50,906 bases of DNA from Methylacidiphilum caldifontis (GCA_945877805.1 CAMCSM010000006.1:1-50906); one strand, 5' to 3'; shown: positions 16,464 to 25,430, numbered from the stretch's first letter. Notes: generated from the sequence alone by a model not told the origin. Numbers and translations: made by a program.

Positions 16464-17363
16464 TTATTTTTTAGGAGTTGAATAGATGACGGCCCCCCCC
16501 GAAGGAGGAGCGGATTGAGAGCCCGTGTAGGGAAAGCGAATTTTAAGGAAGACATCATTGGCCCGAGTCGCATCTTGTTGGGCTTCATTTGACTTATATT
16601 GTTCTTGTATCTCTTGTGCCATCTCGGGAGATTTTTGATTCTCTTTCACCCATTGAAGGAAGGGGGAGACGGTGACCTGGGGTTCTTCTTGAGGAATCAG
16701 TTGCTTTAAGGCTTTCTCATTCTCAATAATGGCCTCCGCTTGTTCCATCCGTTTTTTATAAACCATTTCAGGGCTATTTTCAGCCGGCTCTACTCTTGGC
16801 TTTGCCTTTGGAGTGACAGAAACGAGTTTAGGTCTCCCCATGGGAAGCAAGGTATCTGGCATTGGGGGGAGTTTGACATCGGAGCCTGCGACTACGTTTT
16901 GGGCATAGTTTCTGTCTTGAATGAATGGAATGAGGTTATTCGGAGGGAGCGTTGTTTCGATCTGTGCCGAGGAGATCGAGGGATTTGAATCTTTTGTCGA
17001 AATCACCGTCGGTCCCTTCTCTTTTTTTTCTTTAGAGTCTTTAACTCCCCACATCTCATTAAACAGCTTTTGTGCTGAGGCAAAAGTCGATTGATCCGTT
17101 GAATCCGGTTCAGCAGCGGATTTTTCGAGGGTCTCCACCGATTTTTCTGCATCGAGGGTCTCTGTCGTATCTAAGGAGGGCTCTTTGCTTTCCCCAGATA
17201 TGGCACTTGCGACGATCTTTTTCTCGTATTCAATGACAGCCGCTTGAGCACTCAGATCTTCAGAGGCTTGAGGGTGTGTTTGAATGGTAGGAGTTTCAGC
17301 TTCCTGTCCGAGCAACATCCTTGTTGCCAGAATTGAACATAACAATCCCTTGTATGTTTTCAT
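16464..17363 (-). CDS. Exported protein of unknown function
   Basis: No family recognised. The start chosen is ATG 17363 with AAGGA upstream, four bases after the receiver/STAS gene ends; it gives 299 residues with a signal peptide (MKTYKGLLCSILATRMLLGQ). The rest is low in hydrophobicity, rich in E, K, S and P, with a probable coiled stretch near MVYKKRMEQAEAIIENEKAL. The C-terminus is proline/glycine-rich (SQSAPPSGGAVIYS). It sits between a chemosensory-type regulator and a secreted TPR protein, which suggests an envelope or surface-apparatus role. Confidence 0.6.
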   Translation of the reverse strand: MKTYKGLLCSILATRMLLGQEAETPTIQTHPQASEDLSAQAAVIEYEKKIVASAISGESKEPSLDTTETLDAEKSVETLEKSAAEPDSTDQSTFASAQKLFNEMWGVKDSKEKKEKGPTVISTKDSNPSISSAQIETTLPPNNLIPFIQDRNYAQNVVAGSDVKLPPMPDTLLPMGRPKLVSVTPKAKPRVEPAENSPEMVYKKRMEQAEAIIENEKALKQLIPQEEPQVTVSPFLQWVKENQKSPEMAQEIQEQYKSNEAQQDATRANDVFLKIRFPYTGSQSAPPSGGAVIYSTPKK

Positions 17364-17367
17364 AGTT

Positions 17368-18492
17368 TTAGAATCCTTCTTTTGCAGCCTCTCGGCTGGC
17401 ATAGATTATGAGGTCCTTGGTTTCCGCGAAAGTTTTGGCTTGAGCGATAAATTCTGGAGATCCAGCAACTCGGTACTTAATGCTTAAATCAACGCAATTT
17501 TGCATAATCGTGAGCATGAGTTTGATCGTCCCCATCTCAATTTTCGTTAGCTCGGTCATATCAATAATCATCTTAGCGACGCCAGATTCGACCATTTCCT
17601 GAGTTTTCGGTTTAATATGCGAATTGATTTCGTTGGCAATAATGTCTGAAATAGAATTCGGAATTCTTGAGATCATTAACGCGGCTCCATCCATCTTGAA
17701 GTACTTTGCGGAAGTATCGAGGCTCATCGCTTTCGTGAGACGGAAGTTTAAATCCCCTGGATCGATCGGTTTTGTGATGATTCCTGTAAATCCAATGGAT
17801 TGTGCTTGGGCCTGCTCCTCTAATGCTGTTTTAATACACATTCCAAAGACAGGAATGCTTTTTGTCTTTGGATTTGCACGGATCATTTGGAAGAAGTTAA
17901 AGGCGGCGCGGTCTGGTAAAGAAAGACTGACCAAAACGGCATCGGGATTTTCTCGGGCAGAGATATCGATCGCCTCTCCACATTGGGCCGTTCCAATGAC
18001 GGTCCAAGGATATTCGGCAATCGCATCTTGAACCTGTTGAATAATCGCTTGTTTATCATCAACGACTAAAATAGTAGCAGGATCGGTGATGCTTTTTGCT
18101 TTTCCGGATCCACTCCCTTTTGCTTGTAGGTCAACGATTCGACCCGCTTTTTCAATGAGAGCCTCCTCTTTAAACGGCTTAATCATGTAGTCACGGACAC
18201 CAATTCGAGCGATTTTGACGACATTCTCTCTTCCTGCTTCTGCGGTGAGCATGATGACAGGGATATCTTTAAGGAGAGGATCCGATTTGAGCTTTGTGAG
18301 GGTTTCAACCCCATCCATCACAGGCATTGTCACATCGAGAATGATTAAATTCGGATTTTCACGAGTCGCAACGGCCAGTCCTTCCACTCCATTTGTGGCA
18401 TAAAAAAGTTGAACATCATAAGGCTTAAAAGCTTTACCGATGACCATATGGATCATTTTACTGTCATCAACGCTAAGAATTTTCGGTGTCAT
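17368..18492 (-). CDS. Double receiver-STAS regulator with an inactive second receiver
   Basis: A 374-residue protein with three domains. Receiver 1 (1-120) is complete: D9/D10, phosphoacceptor D53 in LIILDVTMPVMDG, T83 and K105. Receiver 2 (about 139-250) keeps VVDD and K241 but has serine (S189) where the phosphorylated aspartate should be (DAVLVSLSLPD), so it cannot be phosphorylated. Residues 265-374 look like a STAS domain, with the MIIDMTELTKIEMGTIKLM segment typical of anti-anti-sigma or chemosensory adaptor proteins. It is co-transcribed with the CheX-like gene, 12 bases away. A phosphorylation-gated partner switch is a reasonable inference. Confidence 0.82.
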   Translation of the reverse strand: MTPKILSVDDSKMIHMVIGKAFKPYDVQLFYATNGVEGLAVATRENPNLIILDVTMPVMDGVETLTKLKSDPLLKDIPVIMLTAEAGRENVVKIARIGVRDYMIKPFKEEALIEKAGRIVDLQAKGSGSGKAKSITDPATILVVDDKQAIIQQVQDAIAEYPWTVIGTAQCGEAIDISARENPDAVLVSLSLPDRAAFNFFQMIRANPKTKSIPVFGMCIKTALEEQAQAQSIGFTGIITKPIDPGDLNFRLTKAMSLDTSAKYFKMDGAALMISRIPNSISDIIANEINSHIKPKTQEMVESGVAKMIIDMTELTKIEMGTIKLMLTIMQNCVDLSIKYRVAGSPEFIAQAKTFAETKDLIIYASREAAKEGF

Positions 18493-18504
18493 GATACTGT
18501 TCCT

Positions 18505-18981
18505 TTATTCGTCAAGTTTTGCAAAAACTAAAGTGGAGATTACGTCTTGGGTTCCGTCCACTGTAAATTGGTTGGAAAGACTGAGGTTGCCATCGGCAAC
18601 GTCGATGGTGATTGGATTGCCTCGTAAAACGGTCGGAATACTGAGCTTACAGTTAAATCCTTTATCGGCCATTTTAGATTTTAGATTCCCAGTCACCATG
18701 TTCGTAAATTCTCCAATCACATCGTTCTCCTCTTGAGAGGAGCGAGTGGGATCATCCCCTAAGATCGAGTTACAGACTTTTTTGACGAGATTCGCTGAAA
18801 AAACGAGATAGACCACTCCATTGAGCTTTCCTGTGACACTTACAGAGCCCACGATTCCGTCGGCAGTAAATGGGGGGGTCGCTATTTCTGGAAACTCTTC
18901 ATTACATGTGATGTCGATTGAGGCCATTGTGGAAAAGACCTCTCGGACAGCACCCCTTACAAACAAAGTAATATCGTGCAT
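18505..18981 (-). CDS. CheX-like CheY-P phosphatase domain protein
   Basis: A 158-residue protein of the CheC/CheX/FliY superfamily. The E-x2-N catalytic signature is E91-F-T-N94 within GEFTNMVTGNLKSKM, a single motif as in CheX. CheX proteins remove phosphate from CheY-type receivers. The receiver/STAS protein next in the operon is the obvious substrate, and the stand-alone receiver at 10453 is another candidate. No MCP, CheA or CheW genes are in the window, so the pathway may not be classical chemotaxis. Confidence 0.82.
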   Translation of the reverse strand: MHDITLFVRGAVREVFSTMASIDITCNEEFPEIATPPFTADGIVGSVSVTGKLNGVVYLVFSANLVKKVCNSILGDDPTRSSQEENDVIGEFTNMVTGNLKSKMADKGFNCKLSIPTVLRGNPITIDVADGNLSLSNQFTVDGTQDVISTLVFAKLDE

Positions 18982-19166
18982 TCATTACTAGTTTCACCCA
19001 TAAATGAAAAAATTTCAATGCTTTTGTAAGAAAATTCCCTCTTTTTTAACGATTTAGGTATTTTTTTACATTGAGATTCTTAAAAAAAGCCGATAATATA
19101 CATAAATCGGTCAAAAGACCGAAAAAAAGGATAACTCCTCAATGAAAATAGACTCTATCCCATTTT

Positions 19167-19195
19167 GCGAAGAATTTCAAGAGTGAGGGACTAAG
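19167..19195 (+). promoter_or_regulatory. Leader element copy 2: 29-nt block (HDOD gene)
   Basis: A 29-base block beginning GCGAAGAATTTC and ending GAGTGAGGGACTAAG, with 26 of 29 bases identical to copy 1. It ends nine bases before the HDOD ATG. Directly in front of it only a weak stem is visible (AAAAT 19145-19149 / ATTTT 19162-19166), without the TTCCGA loop seen in the other two copies. Confidence 0.6.
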
Positions 19196-19204
19196 GTACT
19201 CCAA

Positions 19205-20158
19205 ATGAGTTCATTAGATCAAATCGAATCGCCTGCCGCAAAACGCTCTATTTATGAGCTCATTAGTGATCCGAAGGCGACCCAACTTCTTCCCTCCTTA
19301 ACGATTATTGTTAAGGAGCTAGAAAGCTTGATTGGGAAGCAAAATGTCATGATCGATGAGATCTCAAGTATCATTCGGAACGATCAGAGTATGTCGGTTC
19401 GTGTTTTAAGAATGGCAAATTCGGCCTATTATGCCCCTTCGCAGCCGATTGTTGACCTTGATCATGCGGTGGTTTATTTGGGGTTGAATCAAATTCGGAG
19501 TACGATATTAACCGCTCGCTGCATCGAAAAGAGTTGTAATACTCCGAAGGATCTTTTGGATTGGAACGATTTTTGGACTCATTCGGTGGCGGTGGGGTAT
19601 ATTATGAAGATCCTTTCCGGAGCGATTCAGGAATTAGATGTGAATGGAGAATACTATTATTCGATGGGACTTTTTCATGATATCGGAAAACTGGCTCTCG
19701 CTTATCTTTCTCCGAGCGACTTTATTCTTGTCCTTGAGCTTGCTCGAGAGCGGAAGCTGCCGACAAGTTCAGTAGAAACCGAGCTTTTAGGATTAGATCA
19801 TTGTGGGCTTGGGGCTTGGTATTTACAGCATCAAGGGCTTCCGGCGAACTTAGTGGAGCCGGTTCGGTTGCATCATGGATGGGCAAAAGTAGATCCTAAA
19901 AAAAATCAAAATGCCGTGATGTTGAGTTTAGCAGATCGACTTGCCCATATGATGGGATTCGGAAAATCGGGGGGCGAGCCAGAATCGATTGATCCTTTTT
20001 CCACCCCGGAATGGGATCACTATTGTGTTCGTTGTTTCGGAACGACCGTCGATTCTCGCTTTCAAATGGTCCATGTGATGGAAAAGTTAGAGTCTTTAGA
20101 GGATCTTATTCATGTGACGGTGGGGTCGGCGAAACAAGTCGCCATCGTTGAAGGGTAG
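19205..20158 (+). CDS. HDOD-domain signalling protein
   Basis: A 317-residue protein made almost entirely of one HDOD domain (about 25-290). Characteristic segments are LRMANSAYYAPSQPI, YLGLNQIRS and the HD-like H158-D159 in MGLFHDIGKLAL, with a further H near LDHCGLGAWYL. HDOD proteins act in bacterial signalling, often with cyclic-di-GMP or two-component systems, and many lack phosphohydrolase activity. Here H126, H158 and D159 remain, so metal binding is possible. Divergent from the CheX-like operon and followed closely by a histidine-kinase-like gene. Confidence 0.88.
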   Translation: MSSLDQIESPAAKRSIYELISDPKATQLLPSLTIIVKELESLIGKQNVMIDEISSIIRNDQSMSVRVLRMANSAYYAPSQPIVDLDHAVVYLGLNQIRSTILTARCIEKSCNTPKDLLDWNDFWTHSVAVGYIMKILSGAIQELDVNGEYYYSMGLFHDIGKLALAYLSPSDFILVLELARERKLPTSSVETELLGLDHCGLGAWYLQHQGLPANLVEPVRLHHGWAKVDPKKNQNAVMLSLADRLAHMMGFGKSGGEPESIDPFSTPEWDHYCVRCFGTTVDSRFQMVHVMEKLESLEDLIHVTVGSAKQVAIVEG

Positions 20159-20171
20159 TTTAAGCATTTGT

Positions 20172-21104
20172 ATGGAAGAGACTTTTTTTAAGTTGGAGGC
20201 TTTTGATGGAGTGGATTATTTATCGAAAGGGAGTCCTTTAGGATGGCGGTGGAATGAAGCGAACAACTCTCTTGCTCCTCTTTTACTTTGGAATCAAAAG
20301 AAATTCATCGCAACCGGTTCCTCTTTTCGATTCGGTCAGTGGGATCAACTCGAGCGCATTGAATTTCTTCAACGGCTTTGTCGATTGTTTTATCATGATG
20401 TGAACGGAAAGATCACAGGATTTAATGGAATGATTCAACTTTGGAAGTTGCGATTTCCTGATGAAACGGCTTTCCGAGAGGATCTTGAGCTTTTAGAGGA
20501 ATCGGTGGATCACTTAAAAAAGCTTAATCTGTTGATGGATGCGGGGACCGATCTTCAGAAAGTCTCGGAATTTCATTTAGCGAGTGCCGTTTCATTGCTC
20601 GATGGATTAACACAACGGATGTTAGGAATTATTCAACCGATACGCGTGGTCGATCTCTCGAACGTAAAAGGGGCCGTCGGTTATACTCTTTTTTTAATTT
20701 GGACTTTTATTTCTCACCTTGCATCTCTTTCTTCATCGCGATCCAATTGGAAATTAACAGTGCTCTCTGGTAGAGAATGGAATCGAGATCTTGCGATCTC
20801 GATTCAATCACAATCGCTTCCTTCAGTCCTCGATATTTTTGAGGGAGTTCCTCAACATACGAAGTTTAATCGATGGATTTTAATGCGTCTTGCATGTGAT
20901 GATATTTTGAAATCGAAAGAGGGAGAATGGACTTTTGCGTTCAACATGAGCATTCAAGAGGATGATTTCAAACAATTTTCTGTCGGCTCAGTGGAGTGGA
21001 TGAAGGAGATTTTTCGGTCCTCTCTTTTACAAAAAAAACCGTTAATTTCAGAGGAGAAAAAAACAAATTCAATGGTTCAAGAGGCGCTCAAAATTCTTTT
21101 TTAA
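20172..21104 (+). CDS. Histidine-kinase-like (DHp-type) protein without a clear ATPase domain
   Basis: A 310-residue protein from ATG 20172, 13 bases after the HDOD stop; an upstream TTG at 20148 is less likely. The region around residue 75, LFYHDVNGKITGFNGM, matches the H-box pattern (H-D-x-N) of histidine kinases and phosphotransferases, followed by a second helix (EDLELLEESVDHLKKLNLLM), together a DHp-like hairpin. The C-terminal half has no recognisable N, G1 or G2 ATP-binding boxes. It may be a phosphotransfer protein of the ChpT/Spo0B style, or a degenerate kinase. Function is inferred only. Confidence 0.55.
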   Translation: MEETFFKLEAFDGVDYLSKGSPLGWRWNEANNSLAPLLLWNQKKFIATGSSFRFGQWDQLERIEFLQRLCRLFYHDVNGKITGFNGMIQLWKLRFPDETAFREDLELLEESVDHLKKLNLLMDAGTDLQKVSEFHLASAVSLLDGLTQRMLGIIQPIRVVDLSNVKGAVGYTLFLIWTFISHLASLSSSRSNWKLTVLSGREWNRDLAISIQSQSLPSVLDIFEGVPQHTKFNRWILMRLACDDILKSKEGEWTFAFNMSIQEDDFKQFSVGSVEWMKEIFRSSLLQKKPLISEEKKTNSMVQEALKILF

Positions 21105-21219
21105 TTTTTTGAATAAAAAAATATTTTCATTTTTTTCATTTTTCTTATTGTCAAATTATAAAGTTTAAATTAGTTTTAACTTATTCGACACATGATACAT
21201 ATTTTTTCTGATATATCGA

Positions 21220-21228
21220 AAGGGGGTG
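21220..21228 (+). promoter_or_regulatory. Very strong ribosome binding site of the histone-like gene
   Basis: AGGGGGTGAT lies eight bases before the ATG at 21236 and is nearly fully complementary to the 16S rRNA 3' end. Few other genes in the window have a comparable site, so high expression is expected. Confidence 0.7.
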
Positions 21229-21235
21229 ATTTGGA

Positions 21236-21343
21236 ATGCCCGTAAAAAAAGCTGCAAAAAAAGTAGTCAAGAAAGCCGTTAAAAAGGCTGTTAAGAAGGC
21301 CGCCCCCAAAAAGAAGGCTGCTAAGAAGGTTAAGAAGAAATAA
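21236..21343 (+). CDS. Histone H1-like lysine/alanine-rich mini-protein
   Basis: A 35-residue protein beginning MPVKKAAKKVVKKAVKKAVK and ending KKVKKK; about half of the residues are lysine and the rest are mostly alanine and valine. This is the composition of histone-H1 C-terminal tails and of bacterial Hc1/HctB-like nucleoid proteins, here reduced to the tail alone. It probably binds DNA (inference). A near-perfect Shine-Dalgarno precedes it and a strong intrinsic terminator follows within 20 bases, so it is a complete single-gene unit despite its small size. Confidence 0.85.
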   Translation: MPVKKAAKKVVKKAVKKAVKKAAPKKKAAKKVKKK

Positions 21344-21356
21344 TTTTTCTTTTCCC

Positions 21357-21394
21357 AAAAAGGAGAAGCTCCTCGGAGCTTCTCCTTTTTTTTG
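21357..21394 (+). terminator. Intrinsic terminator after the histone-like gene
   Basis: An 11-bp perfect stem (AGGAGAAGCTC 21361-21371 with GAGCTTCTCCT 21376-21386) around a CTCG loop, followed by a run of T. A-residues before the stem make it usable in both directions, so it may also end the miaB transcript from the other side. Confidence 0.9.
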
Positions 21395-21614
21395 TCCTTC
21401 AAGTTACTTTTGCGGAATACTTCCATGCGATTCATGAAGAATCATTGCGATCGCATCAAGCGGCTAAGAGAGCGTTTACTCGTTGAGATCTTATCTGGGA
21501 TCGCTTTTCGTAGTTCAGGCTCTTTTCGAGATATCGATTAATACTTAATATTGTGTTAAAATTAAATTATCTATATTTATTTTAAAATGGATAAATTAGT
21601 TTACGGATAAAAGA

Positions 21615-22955
21615 TCAATCGATGAGGATCACTGGCTCGGCGTAAAGGGTGAAACCGGTGCTTTCAATGATTTTTACCTTGAGAATTTCACCGCGCCAAC
21701 GTTCATTCGCCTCAATCAGGACAAGTTTGTTCGTACGGGTGCGCCCTTCAAATCGTTGGTCGCTGTATTTACTCTCGCCTTCGATGAGGATCTCCACCTC
21801 TTGGCCGACCATCGCCTGAGAGCGCTCTTTGACACCGCTATTGAGGACTTCGAGGAGTTCTTGATTCCAGCGAAGCTTTGTTTCTTCCGTGTGTTGATCG
21901 CCGAGCTCTGCCGCAGGGGTATCTTTGCGAGGGGAATAACGAAAGATAAAGGCTTGGTCAAATCCAACCTCTTTCATGAGGGACTTCGTTTGTTGGAAAT
22001 CCTCTTCGGTTTCTCCAGGGAAGCCGACAATCACATCGGTGGTTAATCCGACTTTAGGATTGACGCGGCGAATCTCCTCCACGAGTTTTAAATAGCGCTC
22101 CCGAGTATAGGAGCGATGCATCGCTTTTAAGATTCGGTTGCTTCCGGACTGAAGGGGAAGGTGGACATGTTCGCAGAGCTCAGGAATATTCTGAAAAGCA
22201 TGAATGAGATCGGTTCGATAGCCGATCGGATGGGGGGAGGTAAATCGAACTCGTTGAATGCCGGGAACCGCAGCGACCGACTCAAGGAGTTGAACGAAGG
22301 GGGATTTTTCATCGATTTTTGGGAATTCGTGGCGACCGTAAAGATTGACGATTTGACCGAGTAGAGTGACCTCTTTGACTCCGTTGGCGGCAAGCATTTT
22401 GACCTCTTGCGTAATTTCGGCAATGGGACGAGATCTCTCGGAACCGCGAGTGAAGGGGACGATACAAAAAGTGCAGTGCATATTACACCCTTGCATGATG
22501 GAGACAAAGGCGGTGACCTGTTTCGGTTTGAGAACGTGGTCGCGAATCGTATTTTGGGAGGAGCTTTCATCAGCGACATCGACAATCGATGGGCTTTTAT
22601 GGGTCACGAGTTGGTCGACATAATCGGCGACTTGATGGAATTTTTGAGTCCCGACGACGAGATCGACATCGGGGAGACTATCGATCAGCGATTGTCCTCG
22701 GCTTTGAGCCATACAGCCAAGAAATCCGAGAACAAGATTTGGATTTTTCTTCTTCATCCCTTGAAGATGCTTCATTTTATTCAGAGCCGTTTGCTCGGCC
22801 ATATCGCGGACACTGCAGGTATTTAGAAGGATGACATCGGCTGAACTCTCGGTGAGAGCGAGCTCGTATCCCTTGGCTTCCAACTGTTGGAGGACTTGCT
22901 CGGAATCCCGCTCATTCATTTGGCACCCGTAGGTTTTAATGTAGACCGATGGCAT
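21615..22955 (-). CDS. miaB: tRNA-2-methylthio-N6-dimethylallyladenosine synthase
   Basis: A radical-SAM methylthiotransferase that adds the 2-methylthio group to isopentenyl-A37 of tRNAs. The 446 residues contain the N-terminal UPF0004 domain with its three cluster cysteines (TYGCQMNERDSE, LLNTCSVRD, GFLGCMAQSRG), the radical-SAM motif GCNMHCTFCIVPFTRGSERSR near 155-175, and a C-terminal TRAM domain (from about 375) that binds RNA. Full length. It stands alone; about 490 bases of repeat-filled DNA separate it from divergent nadE. Confidence 0.96.
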   Translation of the reverse strand: MPSVYIKTYGCQMNERDSEQVLQQLEAKGYELALTESSADVILLNTCSVRDMAEQTALNKMKHLQGMKKKNPNLVLGFLGCMAQSRGQSLIDSLPDVDLVVGTQKFHQVADYVDQLVTHKSPSIVDVADESSSQNTIRDHVLKPKQVTAFVSIMQGCNMHCTFCIVPFTRGSERSRPIAEITQEVKMLAANGVKEVTLLGQIVNLYGRHEFPKIDEKSPFVQLLESVAAVPGIQRVRFTSPHPIGYRTDLIHAFQNIPELCEHVHLPLQSGSNRILKAMHRSYTRERYLKLVEEIRRVNPKVGLTTDVIVGFPGETEEDFQQTKSLMKEVGFDQAFIFRYSPRKDTPAAELGDQHTEETKLRWNQELLEVLNSGVKERSQAMVGQEVEILIEGESKYSDQRFEGRTRTNKLVLIEANERWRGEILKVKIIESTGFTLYAEPVILID

Positions 22956-23020
22956 AAGGGGTTATTATTTATCAGCGATGCCGAAAGCGTCAACTGAAGA
23001 GAAGGGCTCCAAATCATTCC

Positions 23021-23185
23021 GGGTGCAAATGAGGTTAGCGGGCGTTTATCAAATCCTCGGTATTTATGAAAATAAGAGCGGAATAAAAACCATTCAATAG
23101 GGAACGCAGGAAAACCATTCGTGAAACGAACTTCCTTGAACAGGGTCTGATTGTTTGGTGCGGGGGCGAAGAGGGGCACAACTCA
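23021..23185 (+). repeat. Dispersed intergenic repeat, copy A
   Basis: Begins GGGTGCAAATGAGGTTAGC, continues with TTCAATAGGGAA, CAGGAAAACCATT and TTGAACAGGGTCT, and ends near GGGGCACAACT. The same words occur in the same order in copies B, C (first half) and D (second half). It lies between miaB and nadE, with copy B inverted 60 bases further on. Confidence 0.7.
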
Positions 23186-23240
23186 GGTCTTTAAAAAACA
23201 AAAAATTATGAATTCTTATTTCCTAGAAAATCTTTGATTT

Positions 23241-23384
23241 GGTTGCAGCCCGCGACCCCTCTGCTAAACAAAATGACCCTGTTCAAGTATTTATTGTTTT
23301 GCAATGGGTTTTCCTGATTTCCCTATTCAATTGACTTTCTTTTTTTGTTTTTGGTAGGAGACCAGCTAACCTCATTTGCACCCC
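23241..23384 (-). repeat. Dispersed intergenic repeat, copy B (inverted)
   Basis: On the minus strand it begins GGGGTGCAAATGAGGTTAGC, then AAAAACAAAAAAAGAAAGTC, AATTGAATAGGGAAATCAGG and CTTGAACAGGGTC. It shares shorter blocks with copy A and is nearly identical to copy C over the first 65-70 bases. It is located 60-200 bases before nadE. Confidence 0.75.
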
Positions 23385-23445
23385 TTATTTGTGACGGTAC
23401 CGCTTTCTGATTGTGCTTCCATTGAAGAGTCCTTAAAGTTTTAAA

Positions 23446-25350
23446 ATGCGTCTCGCACTTGTGCAAATGGAGGTGAAAGCTGGGCATCTTGAGCAAAATC
23501 TCTCAACGATCTTGAATCACTTGCAGTTTTTAAGTGGGAAAGTCGATCTAGTTCTTTTTCCTGAGCTCTGTTTGAGCGGCTATTTTTTAGGAGACCGATG
23601 GACTCAGGACTCTTTTGTTGAGGAGATTGAGCTCCTTCACGAAGAGATTCGCCTCGCCTCTGAAAAATGGGGGCTTGCGGTTATTTTTGGAAGTATCTGG
23701 ATCGATCGTTCGGGAGTGAATCAAGATGGACGGGTCCGCCTTTTCAATGCCGCAATCGGTTTTGAAAAAGGAAAATCGATGCAACGACTTCAGGAGATTC
23801 AGGGAGTTCCGCGAGGGATTCAGCCAAAGACTCTCTTGCCGAATTACCGTTTTTTTGATGATAAACGTTATTTTAGCTCTTTGCTCGATCTGGCGCTTGA
23901 TCTTTCCGTCGAGGTCTCGACTTTAATTTCCCCATGGATTTTACAGTCCGGAGAAAAGATCGGAATTCAACTCTGTGAGGATCTTTGGTGCGAGGACTAT
24001 CGCAAGGATCGAAAACCGATCAATACCGCTACCCTTCTGATTGAAAAAGGGGCGCAGGTTATTTTCAATCTCTCGGCCTCTCCTTGGACTTATGGGAAAA
24101 ATGAGGCGCGGCATCGACGTATTGAATCGCTTCAGAAAAATACCTCTCCTTCGGTTCCCTTTCTTTATGTGAATCGAGTCGGAGCGGAAAATTGTGGCGA
24201 TAATATTATGACCTATGACGGAGCCTCTGCCGTTTATGATGCCGACTCGGGATTGATCTGGGAGTCGAGGCAACGGTATCATCAGGAGATTTGGATTGGA
24301 GCTTGGGAGGAACTTTTTAAACCGGCTCAACCGAAGTACGTGCTCCCGCTTTCGAAGATCGATGAAAAATTTCAAGCGATTGTTCGTGGATTGCGTCATT
24401 TAGTGGAGATCACCGGAAATTTGAATCCGAAGGTCTTGATTGGACTTTCGGGGGGAGTCGATAGTGCCGTCGTCGCCTGTTTGATTGAACAGGCCTTTGG
24501 AAAGGAATCGCTTGAAGCAGTGACGATGCCGGGGCGTTTTACCAGTGAGAAGACTTTGGATAATGCACGTCAACTTTCTCGAGAGTTACAGATACCGTTA
24601 CTGGAGGTCTCAATCGTTGAGATTGAAAAAGCAGCACGTCAGGCCTTGGATCAAGCGATTGGGGAGTGGAGAGGGGAGACTCTCCCTCATGAGAACGAAC
24701 AGGCACGGATTCGTGGTTCGATCCTTCTTTCTGGTCTCGCGGCTCGACGGGGCGCCTTTTATACCTGTAATGGAAACAAGCTGGAGACCGCTTTGGGCTA
24801 TGCGACCCTTTATGGGGATGTGAATGGGGCGATTGCTCCGATTGCTGATCTCACAAAAGTTGAAGTCATGGAGATGGCCCGTTTTTTGAATGAGGAGATC
24901 TATCGCAAAGAGCTGATCCCTCAAAACTTACTCCCCGATTCCCTTTGGCAGTTTTCAGAGCAGGGAGTCGCTCCGAGTGCAGAACTTCGAGAGAAGCAGA
25001 TCGATCCGATGAAGTTCGGCTATCATGATGCGTTGTTAGAGGCTTATTTGGATTTTCGAAAAGGGAGTCCCGAGCGGATTCTGGAATGGTTTCAACAGGG
25101 CGTACTGGCAGAAAAGTTAAAGATTTCGCCTGCCTTGATCAAGCGTTGGGGGGTAGATGATCCGAAAACATTTGTGGAGGATCTGGAATGGTTTACAAAT
25201 GCTTTTTATCGCAGTGTCTTTAAACGAATCCAAGCCCCTCCGATTATTATCACCAGTCGCACGGCCTTTGGATATGATCTCCGAGAGTCGATGGGGGTCT
25301 TTAGATATTCACGCACTTATTTTGAACTGAAAAAAACGATCCTCGGGTAG
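23446..25350 (+). CDS. nadE: Glutamine-dependent NAD+ synthetase
   Basis: Last step of NAD synthesis: amidates nicotinic acid adenine dinucleotide. The 634-residue protein joins an N-terminal nitrilase-type glutaminase (about 1-290; E40 in LFPELCLSGY, and the catalytic Cys in GIQLCEDLW) to a C-terminal synthetase (about 300-634) with the ATP pyrophosphatase P-loop LIGLSGGVDSAVV. The glutaminase half provides ammonia, so free ammonia is not required. Full length and intact. First gene of the plus-strand run up to 28.8 kb. Confidence 0.96.
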   Translation: MRLALVQMEVKAGHLEQNLSTILNHLQFLSGKVDLVLFPELCLSGYFLGDRWTQDSFVEEIELLHEEIRLASEKWGLAVIFGSIWIDRSGVNQDGRVRLFNAAIGFEKGKSMQRLQEIQGVPRGIQPKTLLPNYRFFDDKRYFSSLLDLALDLSVEVSTLISPWILQSGEKIGIQLCEDLWCEDYRKDRKPINTATLLIEKGAQVIFNLSASPWTYGKNEARHRRIESLQKNTSPSVPFLYVNRVGAENCGDNIMTYDGASAVYDADSGLIWESRQRYHQEIWIGAWEELFKPAQPKYVLPLSKIDEKFQAIVRGLRHLVEITGNLNPKVLIGLSGGVDSAVVACLIEQAFGKESLEAVTMPGRFTSEKTLDNARQLSRELQIPLLEVSIVEIEKAARQALDQAIGEWRGETLPHENEQARIRGSILLSGLAARRGAFYTCNGNKLETALGYATLYGDVNGAIAPIADLTKVEVMEMARFLNEEIYRKELIPQNLLPDSLWQFSEQGVAPSAELREKQIDPMKFGYHDALLEAYLDFRKGSPERILEWFQQGVLAEKLKISPALIKRWGVDDPKTFVEDLEWFTNAFYRSVFKRIQAPPIIITSRTAFGYDLRESMGVFRYSRTYFELKKTILG

Positions 25351-25430
25351 GGTTAGAAAACTCTCTTAGGACCAGGAAAAATCCCGCTGTCGCTCAATCG
25401 ATTAAGCAAAAAATACAATTTAAAACATTT

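Noticed and set aside
19089-19096. GCCGATAA, the -10 of flagellar sigma28 promoters, upstream of the HDOD gene
   Set aside because: No TAAA-type -35 lies at the required 15-base distance; probably coincidence in AT-rich DNA.
21425-21541. 38-codon plus-strand frame after the histone-like gene
   Set aside because: No ribosome binding site, lies beyond the terminator, and no conserved pattern is visible.
23021-23384. Integron attC site (repeat contains GTTAGC)
   Set aside because: The core does not fit GTTRRRY, no matching RYYYAAC partner is found, and no integrase or cassette array is present.
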